Source: Micromonosporaceae bacterium
Lineage (GTDB): Bacteria > Actinomycetota > Actinomycetes > Mycobacteriales > Micromonosporaceae
Direction of reading: 5' to 3'
Assembly: GCA_020027875.1 (NCBI GenBank)
Contig: JAHRHA010000021.1
Span: 1 to 56,487 of the forward strand
DNA: 56,487 nucleotides
How positions within the stretch are numbered: the stretch's first letter is position 1; every line of letters begins with the position of its first letter. The position numbers and the translations under genes were made by a program. A model generated the notes under the pieces. That model was not told where the DNA came from and did not search any database. It worked only from the letters and a program-made list of their open reading frames with translations. Of this stretch, positions 28,496 to 37,767 are shown in pieces.

Positions 28496-29752
28496 ATGGG
28501 ACCCCGTGGGTGGGCGCTTCTGACGCTCGGCGCGCTCGTGGTCGCTCTCGTCGTGGTCGCGGCATTGCGCATCCCATGGGCGGCTCCGCCGGCTCCCCGC
28601 TCGGACCAGCTCGCGGCGCTTCGTGACCTGCCCGCGGACGCGGTGGCGCGGGGTCGCGCGTTCCACGCCGCGCTGCGGCCAGGCTCGTACGGGGCACTGC
28701 TGCTCGGGGTCGTCATCGCGTTGATCCTCGGCCTTACCCCGGTAGGCGCGCGCATTGTCGAGACGGTCGGGCGGCCGTTCGGCGGGAACTGGATGGCGCA
28801 GGCGGTGCTCGGTGGCTTCGTGATCGTCCTGATCGGCGAGTTGGTGACGCTGCCGCTCGCGGCTTGGCGGGAGACGGTCCTGCGGCGATACGACCTGTCG
28901 ACGCAGACCTGGTCGGCGTGGACGGTCGACCTGCTCAAGGGGTACGCCGTGGCGGCGGTGATCGGAGCTGTGACGCTGCTCGGCTTCTTCGGCCTGGCCC
29001 GGTTGGCCCCGCGGTGGTGGTGGGCGTGGGTTGCGGCCGGCGCGGCGGCGCTGACGGTGCTGTTCAGCTTCGTCTTCCCGGTGCTGGTTGAGCCGATCTT
29101 CAACAGGTTCACCCCGATGCCGTCCGGGCCGCTGCGGGAGAACCTGATCGCTATGGCGGCCCGCGACGGCGTACCCGTCAAGGATGTGCTCGTCGCCGAT
29201 GCGTCGAGACGGACCAACGCCCTCAACGCGTACGTCTCCGGTCTTGGACCGACCCGGCGGATCGTCGTCTACGACACCCTCCTGCGCGAGGCGCCGCCGG
29301 GCGAGGTGGAGGCCGTGGTCGCGCACGAACTGGGCCACGCGAAGGACCGCGACGTCCTAACCGGAACCCTGATCGGGGCGCTGGCGGCTGCGGCGGCCGT
29401 CTGCGCGGTCTACCTCATTGGGTCGTGGACGGGGCTGCTGCGGCGGGCCGGCATCGACTCGATCACGGATCCGCGGGCGGTCGCGCTGCTGTTGGCGCTG
29501 GCCACCGTGGTCGGACTGGCGGCGGCCCCGCTGCAGAGCTTTGTGTCGCGGCGCATCGAGGCACGGGCCGACGCGCATGCCCTGGCGCTCACGGAGGATC
29601 CGGCCACTGTGGAGCGGATGGAACAGCGGCTGGCCACGACTAACCTGGCCGATGTGGACCCACCAAGGCTGGAGTACGTCATGTTCGCGAGCCATCCGTC
29701 CGTTGTGGAGCGCATAGCAGCGGCACGGGCATACGCACGGGGCGAGCGTTGA
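28496..29752 (+). CDS. M48-family membrane zinc metallopeptidase (Ste24/HtpX-like)
   Basis: 418 aa integral membrane protease. Hydrophobic segments at about 5-25, 65-82, 103-122, 150-170, 175-198, 288-312 and 328-350. Zinc-binding HELGH at residues 277-281 and the third ligand region EARADAHAL downstream. The arrangement fits CAAX-protease-like M48A enzymes. It overlaps the following glycosyltransferase gene by 4 nt (TTGA), suggesting coupling, although no functional link is known. Confidence 0.88.
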   Translation: MGPRGWALLTLGALVVALVVVAALRIPWAAPPAPRSDQLAALRDLPADAVARGRAFHAALRPGSYGALLLGVVIALILGLTPVGARIVETVGRPFGGNWMAQAVLGGFVIVLIGELVTLPLAAWRETVLRRYDLSTQTWSAWTVDLLKGYAVAAVIGAVTLLGFFGLARLAPRWWWAWVAAGAAALTVLFSFVFPVLVEPIFNRFTPMPSGPLRENLIAMAARDGVPVKDVLVADASRRTNALNAYVSGLGPTRRIVVYDTLLREAPPGEVEAVVAHELGHAKDRDVLTGTLIGALAAAAAVCAVYLIGSWTGLLRRAGIDSITDPRAVALLLALATVVGLAAAPLQSFVSRRIEARADAHALALTEDPATVERMEQRLATTNLADVDPPRLEYVMFASHPSVVERIAAARAYARGER

Positions 29753-30873
29753 CCACGCTGCTCGTCACGAACGATTTCCCCCCTCGGCCGGGCGGTATCC
29801 AGCAGTTTGTGCACAACCTCGCCGTACGACAACCGCCCGACTCCCTGGTCGCGTACTGCTCGACCTGGCGCGGCGCGGGCGACTTCGACGCGGAACTACC
29901 CTTCCCGGTCGTTCGTGAGGACACGTCGGTGCTGCTGCCGACACCGGCGGTGGCCAAGCGCGCGGCCGAGATAGCCCGGGAGTACGGGTGCGACGCCGTC
30001 TGGTTCGGCGCGGCCGCCCCCCTGGGGCTGCTGGCGGCGGGGCTACGCGAACGGACGGACGTGACTCGGGCGATCGCGCTGACTCACGGTCACGAGGCCG
30101 GCTGGGCGGCCCTGCCCGGAGCGAAGGGGCTGCTTCGTCGCATCGCCCGGGGCGTCGACATCGTGACCTACCTAGGCGAGTACTTCCGGGTACGGCTCGA
30201 CCGGGCCGTCGGTGATCTGACCACACTCGAGCGACTCGCCCCCGGCGTGGACACCGACGCCTTCTCCCCCTCGGTGTCGGGCCACAAGGTGCGCGCCATG
30301 TATGGGCTTACCGATCGGCCGGTCGTGGTCTGCGTGTCGCGGCTCGTGCCGCGCAAGGGCCAGGACACTCTTATCCGCGCGCTGCCGCTGATCCGGCGGC
30401 GGTTGCCCGACGCGGCCGTGCTGCTGGTGGGCGGCGGGCCATATCGGTCCACCTTGGAGAGTCTCGCCACTGAGCACGGCGTCGCGTCGCACGTCATGTT
30501 CACCGGCACCGTGCGGTGGGCCGACCTGCCCGCCCACCACGCCGCCGGCGACGTGTTCGCCATGCCATGCCGCACCCGCCGCGGCGGGCTCGACGTCGAG
30601 GGGCTCGGCATCGTCTACCTCGAGGCGTCGGCGACCGGGCGGCCCGTGGTCGCGGGCGACTCGGGCGGCGCGCCGGATGCGGTGCTGGAGGGGGAGACCG
30701 GATTCGTCGTGCCCGGACGGGACTTCGACGCCCTCGCCGACCGGATCGCGACCGTCCTCGAGGACCGGGCGCTGGCCACCCGCCTTGGCGCCGCCGGACG
30801 GTCGTGGGTGGAGAAGGAGTGGCGCTGGGACTCCCAGGCCGACCGGCTTGCCGCGCTTCTCAACGCCCGGTGA
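29749..30873 (+). CDS. pimB: GT4 glycosyltransferase, PimB'-like mannosyltransferase
   Basis: 374 aa. The N-terminal NDFPPRPGGIQQFV glycine loop, the SRLVPRKGQD donor-site segment and the EGLGIVYLEASATGRPVVAGDSGGAP C-terminal site (Glu-x7-Glu type) are as in PimB', which adds the second mannose to phosphatidylinositol monomannoside. The M. tuberculosis counterpart (Rv2188c) lies in the same neighbourhood, beside fadD15. Start is TTG at 29749 overlapping the M48 stop. A repeat copy (30881-30955) follows. Confidence 0.85.
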   Translation: MTTLLVTNDFPPRPGGIQQFVHNLAVRQPPDSLVAYCSTWRGAGDFDAELPFPVVREDTSVLLPTPAVAKRAAEIAREYGCDAVWFGAAAPLGLLAAGLRERTDVTRAIALTHGHEAGWAALPGAKGLLRRIARGVDIVTYLGEYFRVRLDRAVGDLTTLERLAPGVDTDAFSPSVSGHKVRAMYGLTDRPVVVCVSRLVPRKGQDTLIRALPLIRRRLPDAAVLLVGGGPYRSTLESLATEHGVASHVMFTGTVRWADLPAHHAAGDVFAMPCRTRRGGLDVEGLGIVYLEASATGRPVVAGDSGGAPDAVLEGETGFVVPGRDFDALADRIATVLEDRALATRLGAAGRSWVEKEWRWDSQADRLAALLNAR

Positions 30874-30880
30874 GGAAATG

Positions 30881-30955
30881 CGCCCAAGATCCCCAGGATC
30901 ATGATGTTAGCGTCGTGAAACAGCGTCGATCATGACCTCCAGGTCATGATCGACG
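30881..30955. repeat. Dispersed palindromic repeat, copy C (inverted orientation)
   Basis: Same family as copy A but in reverse: flank CGCCCAAGATCC first, then GTCGTGAAACAGC, then the palindrome at 30924-30955 (arms of 15 nt). Lies between convergent pimB-like and HIT genes; about the same distance from both stops. Confidence 0.88.
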
Positions 30956-30963
30956 GGGTCATT

Positions 30964-31488
30964 CTACAATGGACCGTACGCCTGATCCATGATCCGGTTG
31001 AGTTCTGCCGCGATGGCATCGCGGAGTGGTTCGTGCTCGTCGGAGTACGCGTCGCGCGGCGAGGTCCACCGGTCGCTGGGGTAGGCCCAGACCGGCCCGG
31101 CGAGGAGCTCCGCCGGCTCCCAGCCGTAGCGCGGGAAGACGTGGGCGTGCAGGTAGTGGCGGTCCGTGTTGCCGAGGATCTCGTAGTTGAGGCGGCCAAG
31201 CGAGGGGTCCAGCCCATTGCCGGCAGCCAGGATGGCCTCGCCGAGCAGGCTCATATCCAGGAGGAAGTCCAGCCGGGCAGAGCGCGGGAGATCCGTCAGG
31301 TGACCCGTCCCGTCCACATCGGAGAGCAGGACGCAGTAACCGGGAAGGAACTGGGTGTCGCCGATGACGGCCCACCCGCTACGCATCTTCGCCAGCACCA
31401 TAGGGTTTTCGCCGCGCCGGGCCGAGCCGACCCGGTCCGCGCGCCAGTCGCCGAGCAGATCCTCGGCGCCGTCGGAGTGGCGGCCCAC
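30964..31488 (-). CDS. HIT-family hydrolase
   Basis: 174 aa with a histidine-triad motif HYLHAHVFPRY near residue 115, the nucleotide-phosphoramidase/Ap4A-hydrolase signature. N-terminal GENPMVLAKMRSGWAVIGDTQFLPGY and NYEILGNTD fit the fold. Substrate probably a dinucleoside polyphosphate. Its ATG lies 1 nt from the stop of the response regulator gene upstream, so it is likely in the histidine kinase/regulator operon. Confidence 0.8.
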   Translation of the reverse strand: MGRHSDGAEDLLGDWRADRVGSARRGENPMVLAKMRSGWAVIGDTQFLPGYCVLLSDVDGTGHLTDLPRSARLDFLLDMSLLGEAILAAGNGLDPSLGRLNYEILGNTDRHYLHAHVFPRYGWEPAELLAGPVWAYPSDRWTSPRDAYSDEHEPLRDAIAAELNRIMDQAYGPL

Positions 31489-31489
31489 G

Positions 31490-32200
31490 TCAGAACTTGG
31501 GCGCGTCGGGGGCCTCGAGGAGCCCCAGTCGCAGCGCGGTCATCAGGGCCTGTGCCCGGTTGGCGGCGCCGAGCTTCTCGTACAGCTTGGAGATGTGCGT
31601 CTTAGCGGTCGACTCGCTGACGTACAGCTGCTTGGCGATGCCCGCGACGCTCATGCCGTCGGCGAGCAGGCGCAGCACCTGGCTCTCCCGAGGGGAGAGC
31701 TGGGGCCCGGCCGGGGCGAGCCGACGCTTCATCGCCTCGGCGAGGTCCGCGGCGGTGAAGGCGGACGGCGACGATGCGGCGTGGCGGGCGGCGGCGACGA
31801 CCTCGTCGGCCGGTGCCGTCTTGGGTACGAACGCGGACGCCCCGGCTTCGAGGGCACCGAAGAGTTGGTCGTCGCCGGCGTACATCGTGAGCACCACGAT
31901 CCCCATAGTGGTGCTGGCCTTGCGCAGCGCCCGGGTCGCCTCAAGACCGCTGCCGTCGGGCAGGCGAAGATCCATGATGACCACATCCGGCTGGAGCGCG
32001 CCGGCCTGGCGCACCGCCTCGGCGGCCGTCCCGGCTTCGCCGACCACCTCGAAGTTGCGGTCACGCTCGAAGGCGTGCCTGAGCCCCTTGCGGATCAGAT
32101 CATGATCGTCGACGAGCAGCACCTTCGTGCGTGTTCCGGGCGTGGCTGCGGGTGCGGTGGTCATGGCGCGGTGGTCTCCCCCTGGTTGCTGCGTGGTCAC
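31490..32200 (-). CDS. NarL/LuxR-type response regulator
   Basis: 236 aa. Receiver domain with VDDHD (acidic pair), phospho-acceptor Asp in IMDLRLPDGSG, and Lys in VPKTAP; C-terminal LuxR-type helix-turn-helix SPRESQVLRLLADGMSVAGIA..LYVSESTAKTHISKLYEKL. Start GTG 32200, chosen for its 4-nt overlap with the kinase stop and a GGAG 6 nt upstream; an ATG at 32164 would remove 12 residues. Partner of the adjacent histidine kinase; target genes unknown. Confidence 0.92.
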   Translation of the reverse strand: MTTQQPGGDHRAMTTAPAATPGTRTKVLLVDDHDLIRKGLRHAFERDRNFEVVGEAGTAAEAVRQAGALQPDVVIMDLRLPDGSGLEATRALRKASTTMGIVVLTMYAGDDQLFGALEAGASAFVPKTAPADEVVAAARHAASSPSAFTAADLAEAMKRRLAPAGPQLSPRESQVLRLLADGMSVAGIAKQLYVSESTAKTHISKLYEKLGAANRAQALMTALRLGLLEAPDAPKF

Positions 32201-33795
32201 AAGCTACTCCGGCGGGGCGGGGTGCCTAACACCACGGCCACGGAGGTGCCACCGGAGGGACGCGGAGTGATCTCCAGCTGGCCACGGATACGTTCCGCTC
32301 TCTCAGCCATGATCGCAAGACCGAACCGACCTTCAGGACGCTGAGGACCAATTCCGGCGCCGTCGTCGGATACCTCGATTCGAGCGTAAGGCGGATCAAT
32401 CTCGCAGCTCACCCATAAGTTCTGGGCGCCGGCGTGCTTGCGCGCGTTGGTGATCGCTTCTTGTGCGATCCGCATCAGCTCCGCCTCGATGGCGGCCGGC
32501 AGGCGTGCCGTCGACTCCTCGACCGAGAAGTGCACTCGAAGGCCGCCCGCGGCGCCGACCGTGCGGGCATACTCCGAGACCGCGGCCGACAGTCCGCCCT
32601 GGCGGTCCACCTCGCTACGCAGCTCGAACAGGCTCAGTCGCAGCTCGGTGATGACCCGGGTCACCTCGGCGCGAAGGCTTCGGAGCTCCTCTGCCGTCTC
32701 CGCTGCCTGGTCGGGCAGGATCGCGAGAGCGTTGTCGATGCCGTACCCGACCATAACCAGTTCCTGTGCCACTCCGTCGTGGATCTCGCGAGCCAGCCGC
32801 TGGCGCTCCTCGTTCGTCGCGAGCGAACGAACATCGTCGAAGAGCAGGGCCGCCTCCAGCCGGAGCGCCGCCGGTGCGGTCAGCGAGTTGATCCTGGCGA
32901 CGAGGTACGGGGGATAGGCGCCCGCGCGGTCCGTCTCCAACGCGACGAGACCGATGGTGCGTACGCCGGCCACGAGCGGGACGACCAGGCTGGACTGGTC
33001 GCGACCACTACGTCCGGCACTGCGGGCCTGCGACCGGGTCGAGACCTGCGGCTGCTGGCTCGCCCAGGCATCGGCGATCGCTGAATCGGCATCGAGTGAG
33101 GTCTCCCAGTCGAAGCGCTCGACCCCGAACTGCGCCAGCACGACCAGCCGGCCGCCGCCACTGCCGGACAGCACGGCCGCACGATCGACCGGCGCGAGAG
33201 CGCGGACCTCCTCGATCAAGTGCTCGGCGATGCCACCCGGGTCGAGCGTGGCTCCCGGCAGCTGGCGGGCGACCGTGCGTAGCTGGGTGAGAAGCCGGGT
33301 CGCCTCCGCGTACGGCTGCGGTCCCGGCTCGGCGGTCGAGGCCAACCGTCGCTGAACCGAGTGCACGAAGCCAGCCGACAATCCGGCGATCACAAGCCAC
33401 TCGAGCGCCGAGAGCAGGTAGGCCGGATCGGTGATCAGCCCGTCCACGAGACCGAGCACGGCGAGCAGTCCCGCCGCGAAACCCAGCAGGTACATCGACT
33501 CACGCAGCCGACCCGCGAGCGCGGGCACGACGACGGGGACCGTCAGATAGGGCAGCAGCGCGCTGGCGGTAGCCCCGGTGTGCGGCGGCGTGGCCGCCAG
33601 GGCGGTCGCCCCAATCACGGTAATGGCCACCTCGGCCAGCCGGCCAATTCGCGCGAGCATCGGGATTTGCGGCGGCCACGCCGGTAGGGCCGCTACGGCC
33701 AGTAGACAGACCCAGATCAGTGAGGCCGGGTCCCAGGTCTTCGTGTTCCTGTCCCAGGTCGTGGCGATGACCAACATCGCGACGAGCACGAGCAA
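32197..33795 (-). CDS. Sensor histidine kinase with GAF-like domain
   Basis: 532 aa from TTG 33795. About six N-terminal transmembrane helices (1-145), a GAF-like sensor (about 175-305), a HisKA_3 dimerisation helix with phospho-acceptor His in EERQRLAREIHDGVAQEL, and an ATPase domain with N box EAITNARKHAGA and G box SDDGAGIG. Coupled to the regulator gene. The TTG has no Shine-Dalgarno, and coding-like sequence (ADPTVERRPSDDRIISATPD) continues upstream. Translation may begin at CTG 33915, 4 nt after AAGGAG inside the end of fadD. No in-frame ATG/GTG/TTG exists there. Confidence 0.88.
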   Translation of the reverse strand: MLVLVAMLVIATTWDRNTKTWDPASLIWVCLLAVAALPAWPPQIPMLARIGRLAEVAITVIGATALAATPPHTGATASALLPYLTVPVVVPALAGRLRESMYLLGFAAGLLAVLGLVDGLITDPAYLLSALEWLVIAGLSAGFVHSVQRRLASTAEPGPQPYAEATRLLTQLRTVARQLPGATLDPGGIAEHLIEEVRALAPVDRAAVLSGSGGGRLVVLAQFGVERFDWETSLDADSAIADAWASQQPQVSTRSQARSAGRSGRDQSSLVVPLVAGVRTIGLVALETDRAGAYPPYLVARINSLTAPAALRLEAALLFDDVRSLATNEERQRLAREIHDGVAQELVMVGYGIDNALAILPDQAAETAEELRSLRAEVTRVITELRLSLFELRSEVDRQGGLSAAVSEYARTVGAAGGLRVHFSVEESTARLPAAIEAELMRIAQEAITNARKHAGAQNLWVSCEIDPPYARIEVSDDGAGIGPQRPEGRFGLAIMAERAERIRGQLEITPRPSGGTSVAVVLGTPPRRSSL

Positions 33796-33886
33796 CGCCA
33801 GGCGCAGCAGCAGGCCGACCCGCTCGGCGGCGTCCGGGGTGGCCGAGATGATGCGATCGTCCGACGGCCGACGCTCGACTGTCGGA

Positions 33887-35695
33887 TCAGCGGTAGATTG
33901 CGGTGATTTCGTCAGCGTACTCCTTCGCGACCACGGGGCGCTTCACCTTCAATGACGGTGTCAGCATGCCGTTGGCCTCGGTGAAGTCGCCAGGCAGGAT
34001 CCGAAAAACCCGGATCGACTCGGCCTTGGAGACGGCCCGGTTCGCCTCATCGACGACGGCTTGGATCGTGGCGAGTAGCTCGGTGTCGGTCCTCAGGTCC
34101 GCAATCGTCGCCGCGGTCGCCTTCGCGTTCGCGGCCTTCCAGGCCGGCAGCGCCTCGTCGTCGATGGTGACGAGGGCGGCGATGAATGGCCGGCGGTCGC
34201 CGATGACCATGCATTGGCTGACCAGGGCATGGGCGCGGATGCGGTCCTCCAGCACGGCGGGTGCGACATTCTTGCCGCCGGCCGTCACGATGATCTCCTT
34301 TTTGCGACCCGTTATGGACAGATACCCATCGTCGTCCAGGCTGCCCAGGTCGCCCGTGTGGAACCACCCCTCGGCGTCCTTCGCCTCGGCGGTCGCGTCC
34401 GGATTGTTCCAGTAGCCCGGAAAGACGATGTCGCCGAGGACGGCGATCTCGTGGTCGTCGGCGATGCGGATGGTGACGCCGGGCAATGGGCGTCCGACCG
34501 TGCCGATGCGGATGTGGTCGCGGACGTTCACCGCACAGGCGGGTGAGGTCTCCGTCAGGCCGTACCCTTCGTAGATCGTCAGGCCCATGCCGCGGAAGAA
34601 GTGCGCCAGGCGTGCGCCCAGCGACGCCCCACCCGAGATGGCCGACTCGCACCTTCCCCCGAGGGCCGCGCGCAGCTTGGCGTAGACAAGCCGATCGAGG
34701 AGACTGAGCTGTGCCCGAAGCATGAGGCCGGGTCCCTTCGGCGTGTCGAGTGCCTCGCTGTAGGCGATGGCGACCTGCTCGGCCCGATCGAAGATCGCCC
34801 CCTTGCCGTCGGCGTGAGCACGTTGCTTCGCCGAGTTGTAGACCTTCTCGAAGACACTGGGCACGGAGAGCACAAAGGTGGGTTGGAACGCCTTGAGGTC
34901 CTCGATCAGGTTCTTCACGTCGGGGGTATGTGCGGTGCGGACCCGTCCCTGCACGACGCCGATCTGGATGAGGCGGGCAAAGCTGTGCGCCAACGGCAGG
35001 AACAGCAGTGTCGCGGCGTCCGCCCGGAAAAGGTCGGGCATCAGCGGGATCGCGTTAGTGATGTCTGAGTACATGGTGCGGTGGGTCAACATGCATCCCT
35101 TTGGCCGCCCGGTCGTCCCGCTGGTGTAGATGATCGTGGCGAGGTCGTCGGCGCCGGCCGAGCGACGTCTGCGGTCGACGTCCTCGATCGCCACCGAAGC
35201 GCCGCCGGCCACGAGCTCAGCGACCGCACCGGGGGAGGTGCCCGAGGCCTCGACCTGCCACAGCCGCGCCATCGCCGGCACGGCATCGCGGATGCCCTCG
35301 ACCTCGGCGCGGTGGGCGTCGGTCTCCACGATGCACGCGACGGCCCCGGCGTCAGAAAGAATCCATTGGATCTGCTCCGGGCTGGACGTCTCGTAGATCG
35401 GCACGGTCACTGCGCCGGCCGACCAGATCGCGTAGTCCAGCAGCGTCCACTCGTACCGCGTCTTGCTCATCAGCGCGATCCGCTCGCCAGGGGAGACGCC
35501 AGCGGCGATGATGCCACGCGCGACGCCGACGACGTCGTCGCGGAACTGGGTGCAGGTGACGTCCTCCCAGCCGTTGGCGGCGCGGCGGGCAAATTGCACG
35601 GTGGCCGGGTGCTGCTCCGCGTTGTCCCAGACCGGGTCGGTCAGGTTCGCCGCGTCGCCGATGCTGACAAGAGACGGTACGGAAAACTCGCGCAC
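33887..35695 (-). CDS. fadD: Long-chain fatty acid-CoA ligase
   Basis: AMP-forming acyl-CoA synthetase, 602 aa from GTG 35695 with GAGGAG 5 nt upstream. P-loop-like motif IIYTSGTTGRPKGCML (about residue 170-185), YGLTETSP (A5), and the hinge/A8 region GDLGSLDDDGYLSITGRKKEIIVTAGGKN with the adenylation Lys in its C-terminal part. It activates fatty acids for degradation or lipid synthesis. Syntenic with fadD15 (Rv2187). The frame is open to 36001, but that part lies across the tandem repeat and the SDR gene and is not used. C-terminus overlaps the possible upstream start of the kinase gene. Confidence 0.92.
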   Translation of the reverse strand: MREFSVPSLVSIGDAANLTDPVWDNAEQHPATVQFARRAANGWEDVTCTQFRDDVVGVARGIIAAGVSPGERIALMSKTRYEWTLLDYAIWSAGAVTVPIYETSSPEQIQWILSDAGAVACIVETDAHRAEVEGIRDAVPAMARLWQVEASGTSPGAVAELVAGGASVAIEDVDRRRRSAGADDLATIIYTSGTTGRPKGCMLTHRTMYSDITNAIPLMPDLFRADAATLLFLPLAHSFARLIQIGVVQGRVRTAHTPDVKNLIEDLKAFQPTFVLSVPSVFEKVYNSAKQRAHADGKGAIFDRAEQVAIAYSEALDTPKGPGLMLRAQLSLLDRLVYAKLRAALGGRCESAISGGASLGARLAHFFRGMGLTIYEGYGLTETSPACAVNVRDHIRIGTVGRPLPGVTIRIADDHEIAVLGDIVFPGYWNNPDATAEAKDAEGWFHTGDLGSLDDDGYLSITGRKKEIIVTAGGKNVAPAVLEDRIRAHALVSQCMVIGDRRPFIAALVTIDDEALPAWKAANAKATAATIADLRTDTELLATIQAVVDEANRAVSKAESIRVFRILPGDFTEANGMLTPSLKVKRPVVAKEYADEITAIYR

Positions 35696-35811
35696 ATCGA
35701 CTCCTCGGACGCCAGCCGGCTTGCCGGGTGTGCCGCAGCGGCTTTGCCGGACGCACTGCTGCGGCCTGTGCCGAACGTACCGCGCCGCATGGTCGACGAC
35801 ATGATGGTGGC

Positions 35812-35874
35812 GGAATCGCTGAGTAGCCGGAATCGCTGAGTAGCCGGAATCGCTGAGTAGCCGGAATCGCTGAG
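35812..35874. repeat. 17-bp tandem repeat ahead of the SDR gene
   Basis: Three exact units of GGAATCGCTGAGTAGCC (35812, 35829, 35846) and a 12-nt partial fourth (35863). The last unit merges with GAGGAG, the ribosome binding site of the SDR gene, in the divergent fadD/SDR promoter region. Confidence 0.9.
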
Positions 35875-35886
35875 GAGGATCGCGGG

Positions 35887-36594
35887 ATGGACAGATCAGC
35901 GTTGGTGACTGGCGCAACGGGCGGCCTGGGCGGAGCGGTGGCGCGACGGCTCGTGGCGGACGGGTGGCGTGTGGTGGCCCCGGTTCGGGGCGAGCCGGCA
36001 CACGTCGAGCCGGGGGTAGTGGCGGTGCAGGCGGACGTGACGGACGAGACCGCCGTGGCCGGTGTGGTGGCGGTCGCCGCGGCTGATGCGTCCGCGCCGC
36101 TGCGTGCCGTGGTCAACCTCGTGGGTGGCTTCGCCGCTGGAGGCCGGGTTCACGAGACCCCGATTGCCGACTTCGAGGCGCAGCTGCGGCTCAACCTGCG
36201 GCCGGCCTACATCGTCACCGCCGCCGCGCTGCCCCACCTGCTCGCGGCGGGTGGCGGGTCGGTCGTCTGCGTCGGCAGCCGGGCGGCGCTGCGACCGTTC
36301 TCCGGCGCGGCCGGCTACATCACGGCCAAGGCCGCGCTGCTGGCCCTGGTGAGTGCGCTCGCCGTGGAGTACCGCGATGACCTGGTCCGGGTCAACGCGG
36401 TTCTGCCCAGTGTGATCGACACCCCGGCCAACCGGGCGTCCCAACCGGACTCCGACATCGCCGGAGGCGATCAACGAAGCATCTTCGACCGCTGGGTGAG
36501 GCCGGAGCAGATCGCCGACGTCATCGCATTCTTGTGCTCTGATGCGTCGGCGGCCACGTCCGGGGCACACATCCCGGTGTACGGCCGTGCCTGA
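35887..36594 (+). CDS. Short-chain dehydrogenase/reductase
   Basis: 235 aa NAD(P)-dependent oxidoreductase with TGATGGLGG (cofactor loop), NLVGG, catalytic Ser in CVGSRAAL, and YITAK (Tyr-x3-Lys). C-terminal GAHIPVYGRA fits the FabG-like group. Overlaps the racemase gene by 8 nt, so it probably acts in the same acyl-CoA or steroid-type pathway. GAGGAG lies 9 nt before the ATG. Confidence 0.87.
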   Translation: MDRSALVTGATGGLGGAVARRLVADGWRVVAPVRGEPAHVEPGVVAVQADVTDETAVAGVVAVAAADASAPLRAVVNLVGGFAAGGRVHETPIADFEAQLRLNLRPAYIVTAAALPHLLAAGGGSVVCVGSRAALRPFSGAAGYITAKAALLALVSALAVEYRDDLVRVNAVLPSVIDTPANRASQPDSDIAGGDQRSIFDRWVRPEQIADVIAFLCSDASAATSGAHIPVYGRA

Positions 36595-37753
36595 GGCTTC
36601 CTCCGCCGGAGCGGGTCGGGGGCCGCTGCAGGGTGTGAGGTTCGTCGAGTTCGCGGGGATCGGGCCACTGCCGTTCGCGGGGATGGTGCTCGCCGACCTT
36701 GGTGCGGAGGGAATCCGTCTCGAGGCGCCCACGCCGGGCTTCTTCGCCGGTGACCCGACCCGGACGCCGACCAACCGCGGCCGGGCCAGCGTCGCACTGG
36801 ACCTCAAGCGGGCCAACGGGGTGGCCGCGGCATTGCGCCTGGTGGCGCAGGCCGACGTCGTACTGGAAGGGTTCCGGCCCGGGGTCATGGAGCGGCTCGG
36901 CCTCGGCCCGGAGGTCTGCCTGGCGCACAACCAGCGCCTGGTCTACGGCCGCATGACTGGGTGGGGTCAGGATGGCCCGCTCGCCCCCCGGGCGGGACAT
37001 GACCTGACCTACCTCGCCGTCGCCGGTGCACTTCGCCACTTCGCCAGGGCCGGCCAGCCGCCGACGCCGCCGCTGAACCTCGTCGCGGACTACGGCGGTG
37101 GGGGGATGCTGCTGGTGTCGGGGGTACTCGCGGCGCTGGTGGAGGCGGGAAGATCGGGCCGGGGCCAGGTTGTCGACGCGGCCATGGTCGACGGGGTGGC
37201 CATGCTCATGGCCACCTTCCACGGGCTGCGGGCGCAAGGGCTCTGGCGCGACGAGCCCGGCACGAACCTGCTCGACACCGGGGCACCGTTCTACGACGTG
37301 TACGCCGCGGCCGACGGCGGCTATGTGGCGGTCGGTGCGCTGGAGCCGCAGTTCTACGCCGCGCTGCTGCGCGGCCTCGGGCTCGACCGCGAGGAGTTGC
37401 CGGACCAGTACGACGTCAGCGGCTGGCCGGCGCTGCGGGCGCGCTTCGCGTCGACGTTCGCGACCGGCACCCGAGACGAGTGGGCGGCCGTTTTCGAGGG
37501 CACCGACGCGTGTGTCGCACCGGTCCTGTCACTGGCCGAAGCACCCGAGCATCCGCACCTTTTGGCGCGGGGCACCTTCGTCTCCGTCGACGGGGTGGTG
37601 CAGCCGGCGCCGGCGCCGCGCTTCTCCCGTACGCCGACAGCGGCCGAACCGGCCCCGGCGAGCGGCCACGGCGTCGACGCGGACCGCCTGCTCGGCTGGG
37701 GTTTCACGGTCACCGAACTCGGCGACCTGCGCGCGGCCGGCGCCCTTCTGTGA
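36587..37753 (+). CDS. Alpha-methylacyl-CoA racemase-like CoA-transferase family III protein
   Basis: 388 aa from GTG 36587, overlapping the SDR stop. The catalytic pair of AMACR-type racemases is visible: His in GWGQDGP..AGHDLTYLA and Asp in VADYGGGGM. These epimerise the 2-methyl group of branched acyl-CoAs before beta-oxidation. Other family-III members are CoA transferases; the His/Asp pattern here favours a racemase. With SDR and nearby FadD it suggests branched-chain lipid or sterol side-chain metabolism. Confidence 0.85.
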   Translation: MPEASSAGAGRGPLQGVRFVEFAGIGPLPFAGMVLADLGAEGIRLEAPTPGFFAGDPTRTPTNRGRASVALDLKRANGVAAALRLVAQADVVLEGFRPGVMERLGLGPEVCLAHNQRLVYGRMTGWGQDGPLAPRAGHDLTYLAVAGALRHFARAGQPPTPPLNLVADYGGGGMLLVSGVLAALVEAGRSGRGQVVDAAMVDGVAMLMATFHGLRAQGLWRDEPGTNLLDTGAPFYDVYAAADGGYVAVGALEPQFYAALLRGLGLDREELPDQYDVSGWPALRARFASTFATGTRDEWAAVFEGTDACVAPVLSLAEAPEHPHLLARGTFVSVDGVVQPAPAPRFSRTPTAAEPAPASGHGVDADRLLGWGFTVTELGDLRAAGALL

Positions 37754-37767
37754 GTAGCCTTCCCACC

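Noticed and set aside
35696..36001. N-terminal extension of fadD
   Set aside because: It crosses the tandem repeat and the SDR gene antisense, and GTG 35695 has a good ribosome site.
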